Source: Jiella pacifica
GTDB lineage: Bacteria; Pseudomonadota; Alphaproteobacteria; Rhizobiales; Rhizobiaceae
Assembly: GCF_010500815.1 (NCBI RefSeq)
Contig: NZ_JAAAMG010000003.1
Location: forward strand, 1 to 64,000
DNA length: 64,000 nt
Reading direction: 5' to 3'
A model generated the notes under the pieces. It was given only the letters and a program-made list of their open reading frames with translations. It was not told where the DNA came from and searched no databases. Each line of letters opens with the position of its first letter. The stretch's first letter is position 1. Below are positions 26,553 through 35,680 of the stretch, one piece after another. The position numbers and the translations under genes are program-made.

Positions 26553-27380
26553 TCAAGCAGTCTGGCGCGATCCCAAGTCCGCGTGCGGCCGATAGCGGCT
26601 CGGTGTCACGCCGAGCGCCTTCTTGAACATGACGATGAAGGCGGTGACGGACTCGTAACCGAGGTCGCCGGAAACCTTCTGCACCGTGGCGCCACCTGCG
26701 AGTTCGCGAACGGCGATGATCAGATGAAGCTGCCGCCGCCAGTGGCTGAAGGTCAGACCGGTCTCCTTCACCATCAGACGCTTCAAGGACCGTTCGCTCA
26801 CGGCGACATGACGGGCCCATTCGCCTAATGTGCGGCGATCAGCGGGATCGGCCGCCAGTGCCGCGGCGATGAGTGCGATCTTGGGATGGTCGGTGAGCGG
26901 AAGCACAGGACCGCCATTCGGCATGAGCGCCAGTTCATCGAGGAGCACCCGCATGAGACGGCTGGTGCGCTCGTCAGGTGCGGCGTGATCGACGTCCGCC
27001 AGGCGCAGGATCATCTCGCGCAGCATTGGCGAGACCGACACGCTGCGGCATGTCGGCGGCAGGTCCGACTCAGACGGCTCCACGAACAGGTAGATCAGAC
27101 GCGCGTTGTGGGTCGCCTGATTGCTGTGCGGGACGCCGCCCGGAATCCAGACAGCCGAGCCTGAGGGAACGAGCCATAGGCCGCCCACCGCCGTGCATGT
27201 CACCGCCCCATGCAGCGCCAGGATCAACTGACCCTGGGCATGCCGGTGTTCGGGGACCTTGGTGTCGTCGTCGCCAAAGCCGACCCGCAGGGCCATGGCC
27301 GGCCCGCCGAACCGATTGAAATCGATGTCTTGAGCGCAGGGCGGCAAGGCCTCAGCCGATTGGCCTGATTTGAAGATCAT
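26553..27380 (-). CDS. AraC-family transcriptional regulator with N-terminal cupin
   Basis: A 275-residue regulator. The N-terminal ~110 residues form a cupin-like sensor (PEHRHAQGQLILALHGA, VPSGSAVWIPGGVPHS). The C-terminal AraC DNA-binding domain has two helix-turn-helix units: LGEWARHVAVSERSLKRLMV, and VQKVSGDLGYESVTAFIVMFKKALGVTPSRYR at the second. Ligand unknown. It is divergent from an NAD(P)-binding protein gene 74 bases away, the usual arrangement for a regulator and its target. GC content is visibly lower here than in the neighbouring operons. Confidence 0.92.
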   Translation of the reverse strand: MIFKSGQSAEALPPCAQDIDFNRFGGPAMALRVGFGDDDTKVPEHRHAQGQLILALHGAVTCTAVGGLWLVPSGSAVWIPGGVPHSNQATHNARLIYLFVEPSESDLPPTCRSVSVSPMLREMILRLADVDHAAPDERTSRLMRVLLDELALMPNGGPVLPLTDHPKIALIAAALAADPADRRTLGEWARHVAVSERSLKRLMVKETGLTFSHWRRQLHLIIAVRELAGGATVQKVSGDLGYESVTAFIVMFKKALGVTPSRYRPHADLGSRQTA

Positions 27381-27454
27381 TCGGCACTATCTCGAAATTC
27401 GTGCAGCCAGCGATCGACTAACACGCTCCGACCAACAAGCAAATGGAGATCGTC

Positions 27455-28393
27455 ATGCGCATTGCCGTCGTCGGCGCCACCGGGAGGATCGGTGCCAAGC
27501 TCACGCGGACCCTCATCGGTTCCGGCCATCAGGTCAAAGCCATGTCCAGAGGCGGCCCGGCGCTCGATGCCCTGGTTGAACAGGGCGCCGAGCCCTTCCT
27601 CGGCAGCTTCGATATTGGCACCGGAAACCTCGATGCCTTTTTCGCGGACGTCGAGGCGGCTTTCCTCATGGTGAAAACCGACTGGTGCAATATCGACGGC
27701 CACTATCCCATGGTCGCGCAGCGCTTCGTCGACGCCTTGCGCGGCTCGCCGGTCCAGCTTGCCGTCAGTCTTACGGCGATGGGTTCCGAGGTCGCGGGGA
27801 AGACTGGCCATTTCGAGGTCTTCCATCACCTAGACCAAAAGTTGAACGAGCTCGACGGCATCGATCTCGTGCATTTGCGCGCGGCCTGGTTCATGGAGAA
27901 CACCTTCGCATGGATCACGCCGGTCGCCCGCTTCGGTCGTCTCCCATGGTTCCAAGGGGCAGACTTGAAGATGCCGTGGGTGGCGACGGATGACATCGCA
28001 ACATTGGCGGCGAAGGAGTTGCTGAACCCTTCTGGCGAGCACCGCGTCATCCGCGAGGTAGGGTCCCAAGATCTGTCGATGCGCGAAGTGACGGCGATCA
28101 TCAGTCGTGAGTTGGGCAAGCCGGTGGAGTATCGCTTGATCGACCGCTCCCTGCCCGAAATCAAAGACGAGTATCTCAAACGGTTCGGCACGCATGAACA
28201 CTGGCTGGACGACAGCCGAACCACCGACGCAATCAACAATGGCGTCGTCCGTTTTCATGAAGGCAAGGAAACTCGTCCCTCCCTGCCGACCACGATGGAA
28301 GCGTTCATCAGAGAAGTATGGAAGCCGCGATACCTGAAGTCGCTCGACATGGGTGAGGAAGCCGAAACCTTCTATACTTGGCTTGCCCGTTAG
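27455..28393 (+). CDS. NmrA-like/NAD(P)H-binding SDR-type protein
   Basis: A 312-residue atypical short-chain dehydrogenase with an N-terminal Rossmann motif VVGATGRIGAKLTRTL. LAVSLTAMGSEV and HLRAAWFMENTFAW follow, as in NmrA/YtfG-like proteins that sense NAD(P) or reduce small quinones and carbonyls. I chose the ATG at 27455 because GGAG is six bases upstream; an ATG four codons earlier is possible. The gene is probably controlled by the divergent AraC regulator. Codon use is less GC-biased than in flanking genes, suggesting acquisition by transfer. Confidence 0.87.
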   Translation: MRIAVVGATGRIGAKLTRTLIGSGHQVKAMSRGGPALDALVEQGAEPFLGSFDIGTGNLDAFFADVEAAFLMVKTDWCNIDGHYPMVAQRFVDALRGSPVQLAVSLTAMGSEVAGKTGHFEVFHHLDQKLNELDGIDLVHLRAAWFMENTFAWITPVARFGRLPWFQGADLKMPWVATDDIATLAAKELLNPSGEHRVIREVGSQDLSMREVTAIISRELGKPVEYRLIDRSLPEIKDEYLKRFGTHEHWLDDSRTTDAINNGVVRFHEGKETRPSLPTTMEAFIREVWKPRYLKSLDMGEEAETFYTWLAR

Positions 28394-28746
28394 GGTCGGC
28401 TCTAGCGATCAGAGATGGCGGGGTGCGAAGCCGGACGATCTGAGACCTATGCGTCGAAGCCGATCACGCGCAGCCGACATTCTGGAGGTTCGCATCAATT
28501 TGTCCGATAGATCGGCCTTTCGAGGAAGCTGAGAGCATCCCTACCTCACTGGCCGGAAATTGATGCCATTATGACAGGGACCAGCAAGGTCCGCGTGAAG
28601 AGGAAGTGCCGTTCTGCTGAACGGCAGAAGCAGGGCGTGGAGCAGTCACTGAGATCGGGTAATCAGTCGGCTGCTTTCCAACCGACACTGCCGTGCCCCT
28701 TAATCCGGCCGGCAATCTGCCTTTGGCCGGTTTTCACCCATCCTCC
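28394..28746. other. 353-base region without a recognisable gene
   Basis: No frame here looks like a protein with family features, and no RNA gene was recognised. A small hairpin (gccgtt ... aacggc near 28608-28625) is the only structure noted. The composition is less GC-rich than surrounding genes, in line with the preceding AraC/NmrA pair, so this may be the edge of an acquired segment. Confidence 0.5.
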
Positions 28747-29196
28747 TCAATCCGGCGGGCCGAGATGCGGCGTCTCATCCTCCGGCCGGTACTTCATCGC
28801 CGCTTCCCAGCCCTCCCGCCGCGCTTCGTCCAGCGCCTCTTCCCGAGCCGCGATCTCGTCTTCCAGCCCTTGCCGCAGCAGGCGCTGGCGGCGGAAGGCG
28901 AGACCGATGAGGATCATGGCGAGCATCGTCAGGGCCGAGAAGGCTTGGCGCTTGTCGAGTTCGGGGACGGGCTCGGCGCCGATCAGCGCGGCAACGGCGA
29001 AGAAGCAGAGGACGAGACCGATCATCACCGCTCCGCGTGCGAGAACCAGCGCGACGAGGAAGGCCAGCGTGATCGCCGCGGCGAGGATGGGATGGCCCTG
29101 AGCCACCGCCAGACAATCGCGCGCCAGTGACCCGAGCAGCATCAGGAGGTCCCAGAGAACCCGTCCGGGGAAGGCGACGATGTCGTCAAAGCTCAC
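28747..29196 (-). CDS. Hypothetical membrane protein
   Basis: A 149-residue protein I do not recognise. Three hydrophobic segments are visible (ILAAAITLAFLVALVLA, GAVMIGLVLCFFAVAALI and FSALTMLAMILIGLAF), followed by a charged, probably coiled-coil C-terminus (RQGLEDEIAAREEALDEARR) that would face the cytoplasm. The start is GTG at 29196. It sits 77 bases downstream of the M42 peptidase gene on the same strand and could be the last gene of the NAGGN operon, though it is not a known member. Confidence 0.65.
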   Translation of the reverse strand: MSFDDIVAFPGRVLWDLLMLLGSLARDCLAVAQGHPILAAAITLAFLVALVLARGAVMIGLVLCFFAVAALIGAEPVPELDKRQAFSALTMLAMILIGLAFRRQRLLRQGLEDEIAAREEALDEARREGWEAAMKYRPEDETPHLGPPD

Positions 29197-29273
29197 GGAC
29201 GGGGCTCACGGCCGGGACTTGCGGGCGGGGCTCATGGGCGGGGCCGGCTCCTTCGGGGGCTGTTCGGCGGTGG

Positions 29274-30428
29274 CTATTCGGCGGGGTCGGTGTCGCTGGC
29301 GAGCTCCTGCTGCGCCTCGACGTCCGGCTGGCGGGTAAAGCCCTTCAGCCCCGCATGATAGTTGCGGTCGCGCTCGATCTCGACCGGCGAGGTCAGATAG
29401 GCGGTGATCAACTCCGACAGCGAGCGCAACGCATGCATGTGGATGCGCTCGTAGCCGTGCGAGGCGTCGACGCCGAAGGTGATGAGGGCGGTGCGCACGT
29501 CATGGCCGGCTTCGAGCGCCGAGGCGGAATCCGAGCGGTAGTAGCGGAAGATGTCCTTCTGGTAGCGGATGTCCTCGTCCTGGCAGATGCGCACCAGCTT
29601 CTTGGTCAGGTGATAGTCGAACGGCCCGGTCTGGTCGGCCATGCCGATGGTGACGCCGAACTCCGCCGAGTTCTGTCCCGGCGCCGAGGTGCCGTTGTCG
29701 ACGGCGATCATCGAGGCGATGTCGGGGGTGAGGATCGAGGCCGCGCCGACGCCGACCTCCTCGGCGATGGTGAACAGCCAATGGGTGTCGACCGGGGTCG
29801 ATGCGCCAGAGTCCTCCATCGCCTTGATCGCCGCCAGCATGACGGCGACGCCGGCCTTGTTGTCGAGATGGCGCGAGACGATGTAGCCGTTGTCGAGGAA
29901 TTCCGGCTGCGGATCGATCGCCACCGTATCGCCGACCTCGATGCCGAGCCTGGTCATCTCGGCGACGTCCCGCGACAAAGCGTCGACCCGCAGCTCGACA
30001 TAGTCCCAGCCGACGGGAAGCGTGTCGACTTCCTCGTTATACGTATGCCCGGAGGCCTTCAGCGGCAGGATGGTGCCGCGATAGGTGCCGGCATCGGAAA
30101 AGATCATGCAGCGCGCGCCCTCGGCGAAGCGCGCCGACCAGTGGCCGATTGGCACGAGCTCCAGCCGGCCGTTCTCCTTGATCCGCTTCACCTGGGCGCC
30201 GAGCGTGTCGAGATGGCTGACGATCGCCCGGGCAGAGGCGCGCCGCGAGCCCTGGCGCATCGCCGAAATGGCGCCTCGCCGGGTCAGTTCGACCTTCAGG
30301 CCGAGCCGTTCGAGCTCTTTGGCGACATGGCGGACCACGGTGTCGGTGTAGCCCGTCGGGGAGGGGATTTTGAGGAGCGCCTTCAGCTGCTCGGTCAGAT
30401 ACTCGGTATCGATCGTAAGCCTCGGCAC
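29274..30428 (-). CDS. Osmoprotectant NAGGN system M42-family peptidase
   Basis: A 384-residue M42-type metallopeptidase. IPSPTGYTD near the N terminus, VSHLDTLGAQ (metal His/Asp), SRHLDNKAGVAVMLAA (bridging Asp), FTIAEEVGVGAAS (catalytic Glu pair) and ALITFGVDASHGYERIHM (metal His) are all visible. This subgroup regularly accompanies the N-acetylglutaminylglutamine amide genes and may recycle the dipeptide or a precursor; its exact role is not established. The GTG start follows the ngg stop directly (TGAGTG), so it is the third gene of asnO-ngg-peptidase. Confidence 0.92.
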   Translation of the reverse strand: MPRLTIDTEYLTEQLKALLKIPSPTGYTDTVVRHVAKELERLGLKVELTRRGAISAMRQGSRRASARAIVSHLDTLGAQVKRIKENGRLELVPIGHWSARFAEGARCMIFSDAGTYRGTILPLKASGHTYNEEVDTLPVGWDYVELRVDALSRDVAEMTRLGIEVGDTVAIDPQPEFLDNGYIVSRHLDNKAGVAVMLAAIKAMEDSGASTPVDTHWLFTIAEEVGVGAASILTPDIASMIAVDNGTSAPGQNSAEFGVTIGMADQTGPFDYHLTKKLVRICQDEDIRYQKDIFRYYRSDSASALEAGHDVRTALITFGVDASHGYERIHMHALRSLSELITAYLTSPVEIERDRNYHAGLKGFTRQPDVEAQQELASDTDPAE

Positions 30429-32222
30429 TCAGCCCTCCTTCAGCGATCTCCGCCGGTTGGTGCGGGCCGCTCTCACTGAAAATGGCACGGACAGCGGGAA
30501 CAGCAGGTCCACGAACCGCTCCGCAGTCGGCTGCGGTTCGTGATTTGCGAGGCCCGGCCGCTCGTTCGCCTCGATGAACACGTAGTCCGGCAGCGCCGGC
30601 GACTTGATCATCAGGTCGATGCCCGTCACCGGTATCTCAATTGCCCTTGCGGCGGCAACAGCTGCCTCGACCAGCGCCGGGTGGATATCACCGGTAACGT
30701 CGTGGATGGTGCCGCCGGTGTGGAGGTTGGCGGTCTTCCTGACGGTGACCCGCTCGCCCTCGGGCAGCGTGTCGTCCATGCCATAGCCCGACTGGCGCAC
30801 GCAGCGCTGCGTCTCCGCATCCATCGGCACCTTGCTTTCGCCGCCCGTCGCCGCCGAGCGGCGGCGCGACAGATGCTCGATCAGGTCCTTCACGCTGGAG
30901 CGGCCGTCGCCGGTGATCACCGGCGGCTTTCTCAGCGCGGCGGCGACGAGGCGGTAATCGATGACGATGAGCCTGAGGTCGTCGCCCGCAAAGCAGGCCT
31001 CGACCAGGACGTGCGGCGAATGCTGCCGCGCCGCTTCGATGGCGGTCTTCGTATCGTCGAGCGTCTCGATGCCGACGGAGATGCCGCGGCCCTGCTCGCC
31101 GCGGGCAGGCTTCACGACGACCTGGCCGTGCTTTTCGAGAAAGGCCGAAAGCGCCGCGTCGTCGCTGTCGCCGGAGATCTGTTCGGGGACCGTGACGCCT
31201 GCCCCCTCGACCATCCGCCGGGTCACCCGCTTGTCGTCGCAGATCGACATGGCCACGGCGGAGGTCAGCTCGGAGAGGCTTTCGCGGCAGAGAACGGTGC
31301 GGCCGCCATGGGTGAGCCGGAAGAAGCCACCGGCCGCGTCCACGACCTCGGTGTGGATGCCGCGGCGCCGGGCCTCCTCGACGATGATCCGCGCATAGGG
31401 ATTGAGCTCCTCATATTCGGCGTTCGGGCCGGTGAAGAGTTTTTCGTTGATCTCGTTCTTGCGCTTGATGGTGAAATAGGAGACGCGGACGAAGCCGAGC
31501 TTTTCGTAAAGCCCGATGGCCTGCTCGTTGTCGTGCATCACCGAAAGATCCATGAACGCGCAGCCCCGCGCCTGGAAATGCTCGGCGAGACGGCGCACCA
31601 GGCTTTCGCCGATGCCGGGATGGGGCGCCTGCGGATCGACCGCGAGGCACCACAGCGAGGAGCCGTTTTCCGGATCGCCGAAGGCGCGCTTGCCGTGAAC
31701 CCCGGTCACCGTGCCGAGGATCGCCCCGGTGGTCTCGTCCTCGGCGACGAAATAGGTCAGCGCCCGGTTGTCGCGGTTCGACCAGAAGAAGGCGGGATGC
31801 ACCTGCACCATGCCGCGGGACTGGTAGATGCGGTTGACTTCGGTGGCGTCCTGCTCGGACGCCAGACGCCGGATGAAGTAGCCGCGCGGGCGGCGCGTGC
31901 CCGGCCGGTAGGTCGAAAGATCGAGGCGGTAGGTGTGGGACGGATCGAGAAACAGCTCTTGCGGCGCGTGGCTGAGGAGGACGTGCGGATCCTTGACGTA
32001 GAAGGCGATGTCGCGGCGGTCCGGACCTTCCTCGCGCAAGGAGTTGGCGAGTTCGCGCGGATCGGCGAAGGTCTGGCCGAAGACCAGCCGGCCCCAGCCG
32101 CAATCGAGGATGGCGTTCTTCTTCAGCCCGTTCTGGTCGGCCCGCGCGCGGGCGGCAGGGCCGCTCGGCCCGGAGGCGCGCAGCTTTTCCAGGCGATGGT
32201 CTGTCTTTTTGTCGACAGCCAT
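30429..32222 (-). CDS. ngg: N-acetylglutaminylglutamine synthetase (GNAT plus ATP-grasp fusion)
   Basis: A 597-residue two-domain enzyme. An N-terminal GNAT acetyltransferase domain (about 115-290; GIGESLVRRLAEHF acetyl-CoA loop, DNEQAIGLYEKLGF) is followed by an ATP-grasp ligase domain (about 310-590; GQVVVKPARGEQGRGISVGI, VFIEANERPGL). It acetylates and couples glutamine to make N-acetylglutaminylglutamine, which the downstream-acting amidotransferase converts to NAGGN, a compatible solute of salt-stressed rhizobia and pseudomonads. It lies four bases after the asnO stop. Confidence 0.95.
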   Translation of the reverse strand: MAVDKKTDHRLEKLRASGPSGPAARARADQNGLKKNAILDCGWGRLVFGQTFADPRELANSLREEGPDRRDIAFYVKDPHVLLSHAPQELFLDPSHTYRLDLSTYRPGTRRPRGYFIRRLASEQDATEVNRIYQSRGMVQVHPAFFWSNRDNRALTYFVAEDETTGAILGTVTGVHGKRAFGDPENGSSLWCLAVDPQAPHPGIGESLVRRLAEHFQARGCAFMDLSVMHDNEQAIGLYEKLGFVRVSYFTIKRKNEINEKLFTGPNAEYEELNPYARIIVEEARRRGIHTEVVDAAGGFFRLTHGGRTVLCRESLSELTSAVAMSICDDKRVTRRMVEGAGVTVPEQISGDSDDAALSAFLEKHGQVVVKPARGEQGRGISVGIETLDDTKTAIEAARQHSPHVLVEACFAGDDLRLIVIDYRLVAAALRKPPVITGDGRSSVKDLIEHLSRRRSAATGGESKVPMDAETQRCVRQSGYGMDDTLPEGERVTVRKTANLHTGGTIHDVTGDIHPALVEAAVAAARAIEIPVTGIDLMIKSPALPDYVFIEANERPGLANHEPQPTAERFVDLLFPLSVPFSVRAARTNRRRSLKEG

Positions 32223-32226
32223 CCGA

Positions 32227-34002
32227 TCAGACCCCCTGTTCCTGCAGCCACATCTCCAGCAGCGCGACCTGCCACAGCTCCGAACCGCGCAGCGGCGTGA
32301 TGTGATCCGAGGGATTGGCGAAAAGTTCGTCGAGATAGCTCTGCTGGAACAGGCCGCGACCCCTGGCCGCCTCGGACCCGAGCGTGTCCTTGACCATGTC
32401 GAGATAGGGGCCGGAGATGTATTTCAGCTGCGGCACCGGGAAGTAGCCCTTCTTGCGGTCGATGACCGCGGACGGCACGACCTGCCGGGCGACTTCCTTG
32501 AGGACGCCCTTGCCGTCCTGCTTCAGCTTCTCCTCGGCCGGCACACGGGCGGCAAGCTCGACCAGCTCGTGGTCGAGGAAGGGAACGCGGGCTTCGAGGC
32601 CCCAGGCCATGGTCATGTTGTCGACGCGCTTCACCGGATCGTCGACCAGCATGACATGGGCATCGACGCGCAGCGCCTTGTCGACCGGGTTGGTGGCGCC
32701 GGCCATGGCGAAGTGCCGGGCGACGAAATTGCGCGAAACGTCCTCCTCCGTCTGCCATTCCGGCGCGATCTGGCCCTTCAGCGTCTCGTGACTGCGGTCG
32801 AAGAAGGCCCTCGAATAGGCGGCGAGGGGATCGTTGGCGCCGACCATCGGCGGATACCAGTGATAGCCGCCGAAGATCTCGTCGGCGCCCTGGCCGGACT
32901 GCACCACCTTGATGTGCTTGGAGACTTCCCGCGAGAGGAGGTAGAAGCCGACATTGTCGTAGGAGACCATCGGCTCCGACATGGCCTGGATGGTGCCCGG
33001 CAGATGCTCCATCAGTTCGGAGCCCGGCACGAAGATCTTGTGATGCTCGGTGCCGTAATGCTTGGCGATGATGTCGGAGAATTCGAACTCGTTGCCGACC
33101 TCGCCATTGGCGTCCTCGAAGCCGATCGAGAAGGTGTTGAGGTTCTTCTGCCCGGCTTCGGCCAGAAGCCCGACGATCAGCGAGGAATCGACGCCGCCCG
33201 AGAGCAGTACGCCGACCGGAACGTCGGCGACCATGCGTCGGTCGACGGCGAGCTTCAGCGCGTCCATGACGAGGTCGCGCCAGTCGTTGGAGGACAGCTT
33301 CTCGTCGCCGGCGCGCGGCGAAAACTCCGGCGCCCAGTAGACCGCGTCGTTAAAGGAGCCGTCGGGCTCGATCATGCGGGTGGTGGCGGGCGGCAGCTTG
33401 CGCACGCCCTTGACGATCGTCAGCGGCGGCGGGACGACGGCGTGGAACGTCATGTAGTGATGCAGCGCCTCCCGGTCGATCGTCCGGTCGACGTCGCCGG
33501 TGGCCAGAATCGCCGGCAGCGAGGAGGCGAGATAGAGGCGCTTGTCGGTCTGCGAGAGATAGAGCGGCTTGATGCCGAAGCGGTCGCGCGCCAGCATCAC
33601 CCGGCCGCTCTCTCGCTCGGCGATGGCGAAGGCGAACATGCCGTGGAAGCGCTTGACGCAGTCGCGGCCCCAGGCGTGATAGGCCTTGATGATCACTTCC
33701 GTGTCGCCGGTCGAGAAGAAGCGGTAGCCCTTGCCTTCCAACTCCTGGCGAAGCTCGGGGTAATTGTAGATGCAGCCGTTGAAGGCGATGGTCAGCCCGA
33801 GTTCCGGGTCGACCATCGGCTGTTGGGCCTTTTCGCTGAGGTCGATGATCTTCAGCCGCCGGTGGCCGAGGCCGATCGGTCCGCGCAGCACCTGACCGGC
33901 ACCATCGGGGCCGCGCCGGGCCAGGCAATCGCCCATGCGTTGCAGCCGCTCGCCCGAGGCCTGGTTTCCGTCGAAGCGAATCTCGCCGCAAATTCCGCAC
34001 AT
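32227..34002 (-). CDS. asnO: N-acetylglutaminylglutamine amidotransferase (asparagine synthase-like)
   Basis: A 591-residue class II glutamine amidotransferase with nucleophile Cys2 (MCGICGE), glutaminase motifs (GHRRLKIIDLS, AFNGCIYNY, FSTGDTEVI) and a C-terminal asparagine-synthase domain with pyrophosphatase loop LLSGGVDSSLIVGLLAE. In this context it amidates N-acetylglutaminylglutamine to NAGGN rather than making asparagine. GAGG precedes the ATG by five bases. First gene of the operon; osmotic induction is expected from work on homologues. Confidence 0.95.
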   Translation of the reverse strand: MCGICGEIRFDGNQASGERLQRMGDCLARRGPDGAGQVLRGPIGLGHRRLKIIDLSEKAQQPMVDPELGLTIAFNGCIYNYPELRQELEGKGYRFFSTGDTEVIIKAYHAWGRDCVKRFHGMFAFAIAERESGRVMLARDRFGIKPLYLSQTDKRLYLASSLPAILATGDVDRTIDREALHHYMTFHAVVPPPLTIVKGVRKLPPATTRMIEPDGSFNDAVYWAPEFSPRAGDEKLSSNDWRDLVMDALKLAVDRRMVADVPVGVLLSGGVDSSLIVGLLAEAGQKNLNTFSIGFEDANGEVGNEFEFSDIIAKHYGTEHHKIFVPGSELMEHLPGTIQAMSEPMVSYDNVGFYLLSREVSKHIKVVQSGQGADEIFGGYHWYPPMVGANDPLAAYSRAFFDRSHETLKGQIAPEWQTEEDVSRNFVARHFAMAGATNPVDKALRVDAHVMLVDDPVKRVDNMTMAWGLEARVPFLDHELVELAARVPAEEKLKQDGKGVLKEVARQVVPSAVIDRKKGYFPVPQLKYISGPYLDMVKDTLGSEAARGRGLFQQSYLDELFANPSDHITPLRGSELWQVALLEMWLQEQGV

Positions 34003-34028
34003 GTCGCCTCAGTCTCCGTCGATCTCGC

Positions 34029-34143
34029 TTGCTCGAAATTGTGTCGTTCGGATGGGATATAGAGGCTGACGCGAAACGAGAACCGTTTTCGGGCGATGTT
34101 TTTGCGCTGCGATAGTGCACCGATCCTGCGGTTTGCTCGAAAT
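34029..34143. repeat. Pair of 11-base direct repeats upstream of the NAGGN operon
   Basis: TTGCTCGAAAT occurs at 34029-34039 and again at 34133-34143, a start-to-start distance of 104 bases (about ten helical turns). Both copies lie in the divergent region between asnO (-) and the cobalamin riboswitch (+). They may be binding sites for a regulator of asnO, but only two copies are seen. The remainder of 34003-34300 contains no gene. Confidence 0.3.
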
Positions 34144-34308
34144 ACGGCTTGATGGCGGTGGGAGAGACTGTTCGCCTCGCGTTTCAAGGCGGCTCGATGG
34201 GCGATGACGGGAGGCGCGGGCGGCTGTGAAGACGCTCAGCGGAAGGTTTCTCCGTGCCGGGCGATTCGCTCGGCCGGGGGCTTGAAGGGATCGCGGCGGC
34301 GATTTCGC

Positions 34309-34337
34309 TTGGCGCTCGCCAGGGCGGCTGCTAGTCT
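34309..34337 (+). promoter_or_regulatory. Candidate promoter for the riboswitch-led cobalamin operon
   Basis: TTGGCG (34309-34314) and TAGTCT (34332-34337) are 17 bases apart, and initiation just beyond would place the transcript start some 25-30 bases before the riboswitch. The -10 match is modest. Confidence 0.35.
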
Positions 34338-34369
34338 CGCCGCGCTCGGGCGCCACGTCTGGCGCCGGG

Positions 34370-34598
34370 CGAAGGACGGTTCCCCCACCGCAAAGCGGTA
34401 GGGGCGAAGAGGGAATGCGACGGGTCGACCCAAGTCGGGGGCCTTCATCGCAGCCGACCCCGCGACTGTAGAGCGGCGAGAGATTCGTCACTGGCCCGAT
34501 GCGCTCGATGCGCGTCGGTGCCTGAAAGCCACTGGAGAGACCTCCGGGAAGGCGAGACGCATTTCGACGACCCGCGAGCCAGGAGACCTGCCGGCCTT
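34370..34598 (+). promoter_or_regulatory. Cobalamin (adenosylcobalamin) riboswitch
   Basis: The sequence shows the ordered conserved blocks of a B12 riboswitch: GGACGGTTCCCCC at the 5' side (about 34374), GAGGGAATGCGACGGG, CCGCGACTGTAG (about 34459), GCCACTGGAGAGACC and GGGAAGGCGAGA, then the B12 box GAGCCAGGAGACCTGCC at about 34576-34592. It ends about 45 bases before the cbtB start. When adenosylcobalamin binds, expression downstream is expected to fall, either by hiding the cbtB ribosome-binding site (GGAGG at 34633) or by termination; no strong U-tract terminator is seen, so translational control is more likely. Confidence 0.92.
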
Positions 34599-34642
34599 CC
34601 AACATGCGCCGCTCGTGGTGAGCGGCCGTCACGGAGGTTGAT

Positions 34643-34819
34643 ATGACGACTGACACCAATCAGATTGCGGGAACCGCCTCGAGCACCCGCGTCGCCACCG
34701 GGCTTTTCGCCCTCGTTCTCGGCGCCTTCTTCGTTTGGGGTGCGGGCTTTGCCCATTCGGCCGCCCTGCACGACACGGCTCACGACGTTCGCCACGCCTT
34801 CGGCTTTCCCTGCCACTGA
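34643..34819 (+). CDS. cbtB: Cobalt transporter accessory subunit CbtB
   Basis: A 58-residue protein, small enough to be missed by automated calling. It has one membrane helix (ATGLFALVLGAFFVWGAGFA, residues 18-37) followed by the CbtB metal-binding tail HSAALHDTAHDVRHAFGFPCH, rich in His and ending in Cys-His. GGAGG lies six bases before the ATG. CbtB acts with CbtA in B12-regulated cobalt uptake, and its position directly after the riboswitch fits this. Confidence 0.9.
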   Translation: MTTDTNQIAGTASSTRVATGLFALVLGAFFVWGAGFAHSAALHDTAHDVRHAFGFPCH

Positions 34820-34909
34820 CCGCGGCTCTTCCGGCGCAGCGCCGGGCCTTTCGCACATCCAGTCAGTCACAGGCCGGCGTGTCGTCGCCGGCAACGGGAA
34901 AGCTTCATC

Positions 34910-35677
34910 ATGTTGGTCAGATATCTCTTGGCAGCGCTTGCGGCCGGGCTCTTCGTCGGCGTCCTGATGACGCCCATCCATTATCTCAAGCTCGTGCCGC
35001 TGATCGAGCACGCCGAGGTCTACGAACAGGGCGGTCACGGCATCGCGCCGACCCACGAGCATCAGGCCTCGCTCGTCTCCTCCGCCTATGCGCACGGGCT
35101 TTCGAACCATCAGGCCGGCCGGGTCATCCTCGTGCACGGTCCGGCCGCAGCCGGAGGTGAGGAGGAAGGCGATGCCAGCCTGTTCGAAAGCCGGGCCCTC
35201 GGCACCTTGACGGCGAACCTCGTCACCGGGGCGGGCTTTGCCCTGATGCTCGGCGCCGTGGCGCTTCTGACCGGTCATCGGATCACCTTGCGGACCGGCG
35301 CTCTCTGGGGCCTTGCCGGCTTTGCGGCGATCTCGCTGGCTCCGGCCCTCGGCCTGCCGCCGGAGCTTCCGGCGATGCCCGTCGCCGATCTTTCGACCCG
35401 CCAGATTTGGTGGATCATGACCGTCGTCATGACCGCCGCGGGCCTTTACTGCCTCGTCCTGAGGCGCCAGCCCGTCGTCAGGGCCGGCGGCGCTCTCCTC
35501 TTGGTGGTGCCGCATCTCTTTGCAGCGCCTCACCCGGCGGATCTTTCCAGCCCGATCCCGCCGACGCTGGCGGCCGAATTCGCCGTCGCGTCGCTTGCGA
35601 CGGGGGCGCTGTTCTGGGTGCTTCTGGGCCTGTCCCTCGGCGCGGCGATGGACAGATACGTCGGCGCCGAGGCCTGA
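34910..35677 (+). CDS. cbtA: Cobalt transporter CbtA
   Basis: A 255-residue membrane protein with five to six helices and a histidine-bearing loop (IEHAEVYEQGG then PTHEHQ, residues 33-51). The first helix LLAALAAGLFVGVLMTPIHY and the later ALWGLAGFAAISLAPALGLP with the proline-rich ELPAMPVADL segment are family hallmarks. Predicted inner-membrane cobalt importer feeding CobN. It follows cbtB by 90 bases. Confidence 0.92.
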   Translation: MLVRYLLAALAAGLFVGVLMTPIHYLKLVPLIEHAEVYEQGGHGIAPTHEHQASLVSSAYAHGLSNHQAGRVILVHGPAAAGGEEEGDASLFESRALGTLTANLVTGAGFALMLGAVALLTGHRITLRTGALWGLAGFAAISLAPALGLPPELPAMPVADLSTRQIWWIMTVVMTAAGLYCLVLRRQPVVRAGGALLLVVPHLFAAPHPADLSSPIPPTLAAEFAVASLATGALFWVLLGLSLGAAMDRYVGAEA

Positions 35678-35680
35678 GCG

